61,940 nt of DNA, taken from an uncultured Gemmatimonadota bacterium (GTDB taxonomy: Bacteria > Gemmatimonadota > Gemmatimonadetes > Gemmatimonadales > Gemmatimonadaceae). Location of the stretch: positions 1 through 61,940 of the forward strand of contig CADEDA010000018.1 of assembly GCA_902825965.1 (NCBI GenBank), given 5' to 3'. Within the stretch, counting starts at the first letter, position 1. The number at the start of each line of letters is the position of its first letter. Positions 1 through 7,586 of the stretch are shown piece after piece. The notes beneath the pieces were generated by a model that saw nothing but the letters and a program-made list of their open reading frames with translations, made no database searches and was not told where the DNA came from. The position numbers were made by a program, and so were the translations under genes.

Positions 1-55
1 CAGTCGCGCGCCTGCTCACGTTTCTGTGAACAACGTCCTTGTCATGTACAGCTAG
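1..55 (+). mobile_element. Right end of an IS481-family element (partial)
   Basis: Bases 1-55 are identical to 20664-20718, the 3' end of the IS481-family element there (end of the transposase gene, terminal repeat and following GCTAG). The identity stops at 56. The rest of this copy lies outside the window to the left. Both copies are followed by CTAG, which fits the NCTAGN target known for IS481. From 56 to 306 I see no gene. Confidence 0.85.
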
Positions 56-306
56 TCACCCTTCGCTCATCTGAAGACATGCCGAACTTTATGATGTTGC
101 TGCACGATCCCGCTGATGCCCAACCGAGTGGACTTCAGCAAGTCTGGTGGACACACACGTTAGCCTGCCCTGCGTAGCTGGGTGGAATTCCACGCATTCA
201 GTTGACACCGCGCCGACCGGCTTGATTGACGCTCGCCCGCACCTAGCGTGCAGGGCTCTGCCCGGAGCCGGTGTCCACTGAATCGGGTGAACATCACTCA
301 AGTCCG

Positions 307-1842
307 CTACCGCACTGTGGCCACCCGCGAGAACTCAACGCCGTAGAGCCTGACGCTCGTTGCACGACCCGATGCATCGAATGTGAACCGGGGGTGCCAG
401 TCGTTACCTAATGCGCTCATCCGCAGCCAATCCTGTGCGGCTTCGTGAATCTCTACCGGTCCGGACACGGCCCCCCAACGAAACCTTAGACTGGGTCCGG
501 ACCGCGAGAAGCTCACCGTACCGTAACCAGGGTGCGCGAAAACGCCGGTGTACGCGTCCCATCCGCGAGAAAGCGGCTGAGTCTGTCTCGCGGCGCGCTC
601 CGAGTCGCTAGTCGCGAGGCTCGTGCGTTCGGATTCGCGAGTCACCAAGTACGCTTCCAGCCGCGCTCGGGTGCGCTCGCGCGCATCGTCGCGGCCCGAA
701 TGGAGGTCGTACGCAAACGCGGCAATGATATCCGTCAGGGCGTTGCCGTCCTCGCCGTTCGCCTGGACCGCCACGCCGATGCGTCGCTGTGGAAGGAACG
801 AGAGATGTGAGCGGAAACTGTGATATGCACCGAAGCGACTGACCATGGGTTCGTCATCGTAGCGACCGAGATCCCATCCCCAGCCCCAGCCGAGCCGTTC
901 GAAGAACCTGAACCGGACGGCATCGCCACGTGGGTGCGGCCGAAGCTGAGTCTGCGCCAGCGCGACCGCGCTGGCTGGCAATACTTGTCGGCCATCAATG
1001 CGACCGGAGTCCATGTTCACAATGAGCCATCGAGCGAGGTCGGACATCGTCGCTAGGTGCCCGCCAGCGCCGTTCATTGTACCGTCCACCTTAGCGAAGG
1101 TGGCGGTTTCGAGGGAACCGTCGCGCTGTCGCAGGTGGGGCATCGCAAAGCGACGGGTGTCGAGCCCGGACACTCGTGCGAACGTCTCGTGCATCCCGGC
1201 GGGTCGGAAGAGTCGACGTTCGGAGAACGAACGCCACCCCTCAGGTTGCACGCGATCAATCACCATCGCGCCAACGAGGTAACCGAGATTTGAATATGCC
1301 AGATCTCGATTCGGCAGCGGGCCTGACCACTCAAGGAGTGTGGGCCAGTCGCGCTCTTGGATCTGTCCGAACGAAGACGATTGCGCGACCACCGCGCCTC
1401 CGCGGAGCCCAGAGGTGTGTCCAAGGAAGTCCGCAAGAGAGATTGACGTTGGATCACTCTCGGCGTGCCAGCGTGCGTTCGGTAGGAGGGTCGCAATCGG
1501 CGCGTTCAATGAGACTCTACCCTCGTCCGCCAGCAACGCGAGAGCGACGCCAGTGATAGACTTGCTGGTGGACGCGATATACCAAAGCGTACGGTCATCG
1601 GCAGAAACGCCGGCCGACGCGTCAGCGAGTCCGTAGCTCCGCGAGAGGATGGTGCGCCCATCCATCACGATGGCGACGCCGAGCGCCGGTCCGGCGCCGA
1701 GCGCGATAGCGTGCCGTGCGAGGGAATCGACCGCGCTCGCGATTGCCGCAGCGTCGGGCCTCGGCGGCTGCGCGTGCGAGCGGACCGGCATCACGGACAG
1801 AAGCAAGAGCGCGAATCGAGCCGCGTGGGCAAGAGAATACAT
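307..1842 (-). CDS. Secreted serine hydrolase, beta-lactamase/PBP4* family
   Basis: A protein of about 511 residues with an N-terminal signal peptide ending near AHAQ... (SHAQPP). The class C beta-lactamase-like fold is shown by the S-x-x-K motif (STSK) about 90 residues in and the YSN motif (LAYSNLGY) about 100 residues later. Such proteins are exported esterases, D-aminopeptidases or peptidases; the substrate cannot be told from sequence. The start at 1842 is chosen over one six codons upstream because it gives a clean signal peptide. It lies 48 nt downstream of the AraC-type regulator on the same strand, so the two may be co-transcribed. The C-terminal 100 residues resemble the beta-barrel extension common in this family. 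Confidence 0.85.
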   Translation of the reverse strand: MYSLAHAARFALLLLSVMPVRSHAQPPRPDAAAIASAVDSLARHAIALGAGPALGVAIVMDGRTILSRSYGLADASAGVSADDRTLWYIASTSKSITGVALALLADEGRVSLNAPIATLLPNARWHAESDPTSISLADFLGHTSGLRGGAVVAQSSSFGQIQERDWPTLLEWSGPLPNRDLAYSNLGYLVGAMVIDRVQPEGWRSFSERRLFRPAGMHETFARVSGLDTRRFAMPHLRQRDGSLETATFAKVDGTMNGAGGHLATMSDLARWLIVNMDSGRIDGRQVLPASAVALAQTQLRPHPRGDAVRFRFFERLGWGWGWDLGRYDDEPMVSRFGAYHSFRSHLSFLPQRRIGVAVQANGEDGNALTDIIAAFAYDLHSGRDDARERTRARLEAYLVTRESERTSLATSDSERAARQTQPLSRGWDAYTGVFAHPGYGTVSFSRSGPSLRFRWGAVSGPVEIHEAAQDWLRMSALGNDWHPRFTFDASGRATSVRLYGVEFSRVATVR

Positions 1843-1890
1843 GTGAGGGGTTCCGATCAATGGTGACTGCGCGTTACGATGACCACCATT

Positions 1891-2688
1891 CTACTGTGCG
1901 TGCCGACCGCTGCCCTGTATCGGCGCAACCTGTCGAATGGCGCTGCGCAGACCGCCCGGCGCCAACGCGAGCAGCGTTCGCGTCTCTCGGCAAAGGTGCG
2001 ACTCATCTGCGTATCCCGTCGCGGTCGCGACTTCTGAGACGGTCATCCCCTTGCGCGACAGGAGGTCTGTTGCAGCGGCGAGCCGCCGTTGGCGGAGCAG
2101 TATCTGAACTCCGTGCCCGTACCACCGCCGTACGCATCGGGCAAGGTACACGGGATGCACGCCAGCTGTACGTGCGACATCGGAGACTCGGTCGCTCGGC
2201 CGCCACTCGGCCTGCAGTCGGTCGAGTGTATCGACGAGCCATTTGGGTGGCAGTCCTGCCGGGCGGCTTGTCGTACGCGCTGACAGGCATGCGAGCAGGT
2301 CGAGGAGCGCGGGATCGTCGTCTCGCACCTGCGCAGGAGTTCCTTCCTCGGATCTGAGGACTCGTAGAAAGGCACGCGCGACCGCCGAGTCATGCAACCA
2401 GCGCCAGGCGAAGGCGCGAGAGGGCGCGTCCAGGAGCGCGCCGATGCCTAGGTTGCGGAGCGATAGCTGTGCGACGGCCACGGAAGTCCCGTCGAAACGA
2501 TTCGCGTGCAGGACTCCTGGATCCTTAGCGACGACACTCAGCGCTGTTGCATGCACGGTGTGCTTGCCGACAGTCTCGGAGAGCTGTCCGCGAAGGACGA
2601 GACTCAGGTGCAGTGCGTCGTGGCTGTGGGGTGGCTGCGATGCGCCTTCCGCGTACTCGTTAATCCTCAGGCTCAAGAGGGCGGGCAT
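1891..2688 (-). CDS. AraC-family transcriptional regulator
   Basis: A 265-residue protein. The first ~100 residues form a cupin-like sensor (PPHSHD near the N-terminus). The last ~100 carry the two helix-turn-helix units of AraC proteins (VSDVARTAGVHPVYLAR and MTVSEVATATGYADESHL). It sits just upstream of the serine hydrolase in the same direction and probably controls it. The ligand is unknown. From 2689 to 2858 I see no gene. Confidence 0.85.
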   Translation of the reverse strand: MPALLSLRINEYAEGASQPPHSHDALHLSLVLRGQLSETVGKHTVHATALSVVAKDPGVLHANRFDGTSVAVAQLSLRNLGIGALLDAPSRAFAWRWLHDSAVARAFLRVLRSEEGTPAQVRDDDPALLDLLACLSARTTSRPAGLPPKWLVDTLDRLQAEWRPSDRVSDVARTAGVHPVYLARCVRRWYGHGVQILLRQRRLAAATDLLSRKGMTVSEVATATGYADESHLCRETRTLLALAPGGLRSAIRQVAPIQGSGRHAQ

Positions 2689-2858
2689 GATGCGACTACG
2701 GGTCAGGTTGGACGGAGGTTCCGACGGTCGGCAGTTCGGTCACTCAAGCACGATTGAGAGCGAGGTTGCTATTGAATTGCTCAAGAAGCTCGACTCCGTT
2801 CCAGCGTGTTTGACACTGCGTGCATGCTCTCGGCGGATGGCGACCTTACGCCCGCCGC

Positions 2859-3794
2859 CTAAGCACCAACCAGCCGCAGCGCCCGCAGCGTAACCAACGC
2901 CTCGTCAACGCGCTCTGGGGCAAAGTGTGCTCTCCCCAGCTTGCCCCGCCATTCTGCTGTTTCCCCAATCGCAGCGCGCACAGCCTCCACCGAGACCTCC
3001 CTCCCCGCCTGGTGAATCTCACGCGCTATAGGAAGCACCGTAGCAAGCACTTCAAGCTTGGGGTCGTCGACGTCTGCCAGCACGGTCATAAGCCGCGCCG
3101 CCGCGTCTGCACTCCGGAGATATCGCTTGCAGTACGTATCAATTGCGCTCGCCTTCTCGGTGACCGATAGCGTGGCACCCTCCACGCGTAGCCATCCCTT
3201 CTTCTTCGCGATCGGCTCGGCATCGCGGTACTTCGCAGCCGAGTCGTACGGACCTAACTGATTGCGGCGGTGGCCATCGAACAAGCCAAGCTCAAGCGAG
3301 CACTCGAGCAGATACGACACCTTCTGCGACGCGAGCCGCGACACTCTCGGTCGCTTCTCCGCCAGCGACCTGACAATCCAGGTGTACACAACGGCTCTCG
3401 AGAAGTCCTTGAACTTTGGCGTTGGTGCCGGCCTTCCTCGCCGCGCGTACTCAAGGTCGGCGCCAAGCCGCTCAAGCTCCGGCGGGCCCTCACGCAGAAT
3501 CATCTCTCGGCCGAAGCTGACCGCTAGGCAGGCATCGCGGACCGCGTCCGTATAGCTGGCGAGATCTTCTGGCGAGAGCGCAACGCTTGCTTCTGCTGTC
3601 TCAGGAGCTGCAGTGCCATCGTCCGTGCCGACAAGCCACGACCAGAACTCAAGCAGCTCCTCGCGAAACTGTGGGTATCTACCCACCCAATCGATAATGT
3701 CGACGTTGCCGGCCGTTCGCTGCGCGGCAACCATCTCCAGTTTGACGACCTCGATTGAACTGTTCATCTGAAATGGTGTGGAGGATTCGAACAT
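2859..3794 (-). CDS. Uncharacterised partner protein of the sigma factor
   Basis: A 311-residue soluble protein with no family I can name. It starts 5 nt after the stop of the sigma-like gene, so the two are translationally coupled; an internal ATG at 3767 is an alternative start. The N-terminus (WVGRYPQFREELLEFWSWL) resembles the receptor-like regions that accompany sigma factors and kinases in these bacteria. The middle contains a basic segment with FDGHRRNQLGPYDSAAKY followed by KKKGWL, a pattern also seen in winged-helix-like tails. No membrane segment or signal peptide. The pair is divergent from the ubiquitin-like operon and may regulate it or belong to it; this is inference. Confidence 0.6.
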   Translation of the reverse strand: MFESSTPFQMNSSIEVVKLEMVAAQRTAGNVDIIDWVGRYPQFREELLEFWSWLVGTDDGTAAPETAEASVALSPEDLASYTDAVRDACLAVSFGREMILREGPPELERLGADLEYARRGRPAPTPKFKDFSRAVVYTWIVRSLAEKRPRVSRLASQKVSYLLECSLELGLFDGHRRNQLGPYDSAAKYRDAEPIAKKKGWLRVEGATLSVTEKASAIDTYCKRYLRSADAAARLMTVLADVDDPKLEVLATVLPIAREIHQAGREVSVEAVRAAIGETAEWRGKLGRAHFAPERVDEALVTLRALRLVGA

Positions 3795-3799
3795 AGCAT

Positions 3800-4588
3800 C
3801 TAGGCGCCGTCTCGCCAGAGGGAATTGAGCTCGGGGTTTTTGCGCAGGCGAGCGAGCGCCTTATTCAGAAGTTTGTGACCATTCGCCTCCGAAATGCGCA
3901 TCACCGAGCAGATCGTGCGAGGTCCGGCACCGGCGATGGGCAGCTGCTCACGGTAGCGCAAGAGGAGTGCCTCGCGCTGCCGCGGCGGGAGTGCGTTCAC
4001 AGCCTGCCAAAGTGCCGCGTCTCGCTCAGTTCGCAACAGGTGGTGAAGCGCCAGCACCACAGAGTCATCCGAGCGCGGGTCGACCACGGACTCCGCCCAC
4101 GCATCTTCATCATCATCACGAAGCTCGCTGCCCAACACTTCGCGACGCTCTTCGTTGTGGAGCTTCCGGCGCACGTCGATGCACTTTGTGCGAAACGCGG
4201 CGCCGAACCGCTCTTCCCAGTAGTGCTTGGTCTCCGCGCCCGCGCGAATCTCGAGAAGTGCGGCTGCGAGGCAACGTTGCCTGAACTCAGTCTGCCGATC
4301 GCGCGCATTCTGTGGGAACGAGGTCCGAGCGATTGATCCGATGATGGGCTCGCAATGCCCGCCCTTCAGGTTGCCCGCGCCATCTGGGTGCCCGAGCAGC
4401 TCCTTCGCCGCCATCTCGAGGAGCACCGTGTCGCGTTCGGCGTACCCCAAGCGCATGAGGTACACGAGGGTCTCCGCAGCTAGCGACGAGCCTCGCTCCC
4501 GCACGAAGGCGAGACGCTGGGTGGAATCCAGCGCCTCTAGGGCCGCAACCTCGGCGGCGGATCTCGGCGGGCGGTTGAGCGCGCTCAT
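3800..4588 (-). CDS. Sigma-70-type regulator (region 2/4-like), divergent from the Ubl operon
   Basis: A 262-residue protein. The C-terminal third looks like sigma region 4: LPPRQREALLLRYREQLP followed by a helix-turn-helix with SVMRISEANGHKLLNKALARLRK. The central part (RTSFPQNARDRQTEFRQRCLAAALLEIR) could be region 2. A 120-residue N-terminal extension is not part of normal ECF factors, and the acidic linker DDDEDAWAE separates the two halves. It is the first gene of a two-gene unit and is transcribed away from the ubiquitin-like operon across a 168-nt gap that holds a large inverted repeat. Its likely role is as a dedicated transcription factor for this island; the target promoter is unknown. 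Confidence 0.7.
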   Translation of the reverse strand: MSALNRPPRSAAEVAALEALDSTQRLAFVRERGSSLAAETLVYLMRLGYAERDTVLLEMAAKELLGHPDGAGNLKGGHCEPIIGSIARTSFPQNARDRQTEFRQRCLAAALLEIRAGAETKHYWEERFGAAFRTKCIDVRRKLHNEERREVLGSELRDDDEDAWAESVVDPRSDDSVVLALHHLLRTERDAALWQAVNALPPRQREALLLRYREQLPIAGAGPRTICSVMRISEANGHKLLNKALARLRKNPELNSLWRDGA

Positions 4589-4596
4589 CTATGAGA

Positions 4597-4711
4597 GTCT
4601 AACCGCGCGCAAGCGGGCAAGGCTCACCCCCCAGGTGTGCAATCTGTTGGACGCTACTGAGCGCGTTCCGACCACAAGGGGGTGAGCCCTCGCCAGCCAC
4701 GCGCGGTTAAC
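4597..4711. repeat. Bipartite inverted repeat between the sigma gene and the Ubl operon
   Basis: The left arm at 4597-4632 and right arm at 4678-4711 pair in two blocks: TAACCGCGCG with CGCGCGGTTA (10 bp, perfect) and GGCTCACCCCC with GGGGGTGAGCC (11 bp, perfect). The blocks are separated by unpaired spacers, and the loop is about 45 nt. It fills most of the divergent intergenic region, so it is a candidate for a shared control site or cruciform. It resembles an attC only superficially. Confidence 0.75.
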
Positions 4712-4756
4712 CCGCCGAGAAGCAAACCTCGATTCCCATTCACAGGCGGGTGACCT

Positions 4757-5005
4757 ATGGCAGACGCAGTCGCAGGTGGGCAGAAGGTCGTGATCTTCAT
4801 TGACCAAGCACAGTTCAAGCTCGAGAATCGGCCCTACACGCCGCGGGAGCTGCTGACGCTCGCAGGCGAGGACCCCGCCGAGACAACGCTCGCCCTGAAG
4901 AAGGGCGGCGAGATCCAGAAGTATCCCGACCTCGACGTTCCCATCGAGCTGAAGAACGGGATGCACTTCGTGGTGTTCCACAACGGCCCCACCCCGGTGT
5001 CGTGA
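4757..5005 (+). CDS. Ubiquitin-like modifier, single multiubiquitin-type domain
   Basis: An 82-residue protein matching one beta-grasp domain of the bacterial multiubiquitin family: VVIFIDQAQFKLENRPYTP (first hairpin), a helix ELLTLAGED, then ALKKGGEIQKYPD and the last strand IELKNGMHFVVFHNG. It ends in Gly77 plus a five-residue tail (PTPVS), so there is no terminal diglycine. In the family the tail is expected to be removed by the JAB peptidase, exposing the glycine for adenylation by the E1. It is the first gene of a three-gene operon; its stop overlaps the E2-like start by one base. Many homologues carry several such domains in tandem; this one has only one. Confidence 0.85.
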   Translation: MADAVAGGQKVVIFIDQAQFKLENRPYTPRELLTLAGEDPAETTLALKKGGEIQKYPDLDVPIELKNGMHFVVFHNGPTPVS

Positions 5006-5379
5006 TGTACGGACCGAATCGATTGCTCGCTGACCTGCAGGCCCTCGGACACGCCGCCTCGCTGATTGAGGCGCCGGATGGCACGCCGTTCGTGCTCATC
5101 TCTCCGTTTCTGGTTCCCTGCGGAAAGTTTGCGGAGAGAGAGATCGAACTCGCCCTGCAGGCCACGGCGGACTTTCCGCGAACCGTAGCGTCGGCGATCC
5201 ACGTTCGTGCGAAACCGCAGTTGTTCGACTACTCCGACACCCTCACCAACGTCCGCAACATCACGACCAGCATACTCGGCGTGGACTGGCGCTACTGGAG
5301 TCACAACTTTGGGTGGAGCGAAGAGCGGACCGCGCGCCGACTCACATCACAGATCAACAGGATCTTCGAGAATGCCTAG
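5005..5379 (+). CDS. E2-like ubiquitin-conjugation protein
   Basis: A 124-residue protein in the E2 position of the operon. The C-terminal pattern DWRYWSHNFGWSEERTARRL resembles the W-x-x-W-S-[RH]-x-x-x-W segment that I associate with prokaryotic E2 family E. The only cysteine is Cys39 in a strand (FLVPCGKF), which is not the usual position after the central strand, so a catalytic thioester is uncertain. It starts at the ATG that shares a base with the Ubl stop (TGATG), and its last 8 nt overlap the E1 gene, so all three genes are translationally coupled. The E2 call rests more on context than on a motif. Confidence 0.7.
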   Translation: MYGPNRLLADLQALGHAASLIEAPDGTPFVLISPFLVPCGKFAEREIELALQATADFPRTVASAIHVRAKPQLFDYSDTLTNVRNITTSILGVDWRYWSHNFGWSEERTARRLTSQINRIFENA

Positions 5380-6772
5380 CGAATGGACGGTGGCGATGCC
5401 GGACGTGGTGGCCTTGGAGCTGGCAGACCACCTCCTGCGCCCCGACGGGCAGGAAGACCTCGCCTTTGCTCTCTGGAATCCCTCCGCCGGGACCATTCGA
5501 CGGTCGGCGCTCATCGTCCGTGCCTTGCTTCCATTCGATGGTGAGCGAGAGGTTCACGGCAACGTCAGCTTCTTCCCCGACTACTTCGAGCGCGCCTGCC
5601 GTGAGGCGATGGCCGCTGGTTGCGGCGTTGCATTCCTTCACAGTCACCCGTTTCCAGGCTGGCAGGGAATGAGTCGCGACGACGTTGTCGCCGAGACGCG
5701 AATGGCCGGGGCTGCGCTCGCGCTCACGGGCCTTCCCTTGGTTGGCCTGACTATCGGCAAGGACCACACGTGGAGTGCGCGCGTGTGGGAGCACTCGGGC
5801 GCCGCGGAGGCTCGCCCATCGAAGCGGTGGTGCACGGCTGTACGCGTGGTCGGGCAGAAGCTGCGCGTAAGCTTTGCCGATCATCTCAGGCCACTGCCGA
5901 GCCTTCGCGAGGAGTTTCGGCGGACTGTGGCAATGTGGGGAGATCACAATCACGCACAGCTCGCGCGGCAACGCGTGGGCATCGTGGGACTCGGCAGCGT
6001 CGGGAGCCTCGTGGGTGAGTCGCTTGCGCGGATGGGAGTCGGGGAGATCGTGCTCATAGACTTCGACCGAGTGGAGACGCACAACTTGGATCGTCTGCTC
6101 TTCGCGTCAGCGCGCGATGTGGGTCGGCTCAAGGTGGAGGTTGCTCGCGAGCGGTTGCTCGAGGTGGGCACCGCGGAGTCACTTCGAGTGACGGCCGTTC
6201 CGTATTCGCTCGCCGAGCCCGAGGGCTACCACGCGGCGCTCGACTGTGATGTGCTGTTCAGCTGTGTGGACCGACCGCGCGCGCGACACATCCTCAATCA
6301 CTTCGCCTATGCGCACCTCATCCCGGTCGTCGACGGGGGCATCGCGGCGCGCTACCGAGATGGCGTGTTTCGGGGTGTCGACTGGCAGGTGCAAGTCGCG
6401 GGGCCTGGACGCCCCTGCCTCGAATGTCTCGGCACGTACCGCGTGGACGACGTGTCGACGGAAGAGGCTGGGAAGCTGGATGATCCTACCTATCTGGACG
6501 GATTGCCGCAGGACCAAACGCTCAAGCGCAACGAGAACGTCCTTCCGTATTCGATGAATTTGGCGTCGTTGGAAGTGCTGCAGTGGGTTGGGCTCGTAAC
6601 CGATGCGGCGGGTGGGGCCGGATTCGGCGTGCAGCGGTATCGCTGGGTTCCGGGGATTGTTGAGCAACTCAGCGATACGCGCTGCCGAACGGACTGCGAT
6701 GTCAGCGCTCGGTTGGCGGTTGGCGATTCGCTCTTCAGTCTCAGAAGCGAGCGGGGCAGCGGCATGGTGTGA
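5372..6772 (+). CDS. JAB/JAMM peptidase-E1 (ThiF-type) fusion
   Basis: A 466-residue protein with two enzymes of a ubiquitin-like pathway in one chain. Residues 1-180 are a JAB metallopeptidase with the zinc motif H90-S-H92-P and S101-x-x-D104 (HSHPFPGWQGMSRDD), expected to trim the Ubl tail or remove conjugates. Residues 190-466 are a ThiF/E1 adenylation domain: nucleotide loop GLGSVGS at 207-213, acidic D230 and D232, NLDR at 238-241, and two cysteine pairs (C349/C352 in PCLEC and C438/C442) that look like the structural zinc site. It would adenylate the modifier at 4757-5005 and pass it to the E2-like protein. The start overlaps the previous gene by 8 nt. A decayed paralogue of its E1 half lies at 24115-24868. 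Confidence 0.9.
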   Translation: MPSEWTVAMPDVVALELADHLLRPDGQEDLAFALWNPSAGTIRRSALIVRALLPFDGEREVHGNVSFFPDYFERACREAMAAGCGVAFLHSHPFPGWQGMSRDDVVAETRMAGAALALTGLPLVGLTIGKDHTWSARVWEHSGAAEARPSKRWCTAVRVVGQKLRVSFADHLRPLPSLREEFRRTVAMWGDHNHAQLARQRVGIVGLGSVGSLVGESLARMGVGEIVLIDFDRVETHNLDRLLFASARDVGRLKVEVARERLLEVGTAESLRVTAVPYSLAEPEGYHAALDCDVLFSCVDRPRARHILNHFAYAHLIPVVDGGIAARYRDGVFRGVDWQVQVAGPGRPCLECLGTYRVDDVSTEEAGKLDDPTYLDGLPQDQTLKRNENVLPYSMNLASLEVLQWVGLVTDAAGGAGFGVQRYRWVPGIVEQLSDTRCRTDCDVSARLAVGDSLFSLRSERGSGMV

Positions 6773-6850
6773 GTCGTGTTTGTGCTACGCACGCGCGAAA
6801 CGAGCGCCTCGTTCTCACGTACGGCGCGCAGTACCGTCATCTGAAGGCAC

Positions 6851-7039
6851 GTGGACGGCTTGAAGAAGGAGCGCATCAAGAAGCACATCTATCCGAGCCG
6901 AGAGCTCGCCCTTGCGGACGTCGCGACGTACATCAGCGACTTCTGCAACACCACTCGGCGCCACAGCCATCTGAGGGGCGTGAGCCCGGAGCAGTTCGAG
7001 GCCGCAGATCAGCGACGGCGGCGCGCTGTCCACTACTAG
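6851..7039 (+). pseudogene. IS3-family transposase, C-terminal remnant
   Basis: About 62 codons match the end of an IS3-family OrfB: RIKKHIYPSRELALADV, ISDFCNTTRRHSHLRGVSPEQFE. The catalytic core is absent. It lies directly downstream of the E1 fusion gene, so insertion sequence activity has reached the edge of the ubiquitin-like operon. From 6773 to 6850 and 7040 to 7110 I see nothing else. Confidence 0.7.
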
Positions 7040-7110
7040 CTGGGAACTCAAGTCCGAAGATGTGAAGCCACTCCGGGTTGCCAGTATGGCTCGCTGCACC
7101 GGCGCCTCGC

Positions 7111-7146
7111 TTGACAGGGCGAACCCTCCGCTACATGTTGTAGCGG
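7111..7146 (+). promoter_or_regulatory. Promoter and BlaI/MecI-type operator of the blaI-M56 pair
   Basis: A -35 hexamer TTGACA lies at 7111-7116. The perfect palindrome CCGCTACATGTTGTAGCGG occupies 7128-7146 (8-bp arms, 3-nt spacer) and contains the TACA...TGTA core of BlaI/MecI operators. It covers the expected -10 region (about 7132-7139), so binding would block transcription. The regulator gene begins 33 nt downstream, which indicates autorepression. Confidence 0.8.
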
Positions 7147-7178
7147 TGAGTCGGCTTTTCCTTTGCTCCAGGTTTACG

Positions 7179-7586
7179 ATGCGCACCAACCCGCTCCATG
7201 AGCTACGCGGACGCGAACTCGAGACGATGCAGCTCCTCCAAGAGCGGGGAGAGGTCTCGGTCGAGGAAGTGCGCACGGAACTCCGTGGCCCCCGTCTCTC
7301 GCCGTCCGCCGTTCGCACGGTGCTCGCTCGATTGGTCGAGAAGGGGCACGCCAGCGTCAACTCACGCGATGGTCGCAATCTGTATCGACCCCGCCGGGCG
7401 TCTGCCGCAGCGCGCCAGACGGCAGTTGAGCGGGTCGTCACAACCTTTTTCGACGGTTCCTCGATCTCGGCTGCGCTTACCCTTCTCGATCGCGCATCGA
7501 GCGACGAGATCCAGGATTTGGCGGTACGCGAGCGTCTCGAGCGGCTGATCCAGGCTCTGCGCGACCAGGACTCGGCGGGTTCATGA
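7179..7586 (+). CDS. BlaI/MecI-family repressor
   Basis: A 135-residue winged-helix protein: LHELRGRELETMQLLQ, then a recognition helix in SPSAVRTVLARLVEKGHASV, the wing RDGRNLYRP and a C-terminal dimerisation part with SAALTLLDR. This is the normal BlaI/MecI layout. BlaI repressors are cleaved when the membrane metallopeptidase encoded next to them is activated. The gene overlaps the M56 gene by 4 nt (ATGA), and a perfect BlaI-type operator lies upstream. The start at 7179 is chosen because upstream codons run into the promoter. Confidence 0.9.
   Translation: MRTNPLHELRGRELETMQLLQERGEVSVEEVRTELRGPRLSPSAVRTVLARLVEKGHASVNSRDGRNLYRPRRASAAARQTAVERVVTTFFDGSSISAALTLLDRASSDEIQDLAVRERLERLIQALRDQDSAGS

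Noticed and set aside
4597-4711. Inverted repeat read as an attC site
   Set aside because: The left end GTCTAAC fits a core box, but the right end GTTAACC does not, the stems are continuous rather than box-like, and neither flanking gene has cassette spacing.
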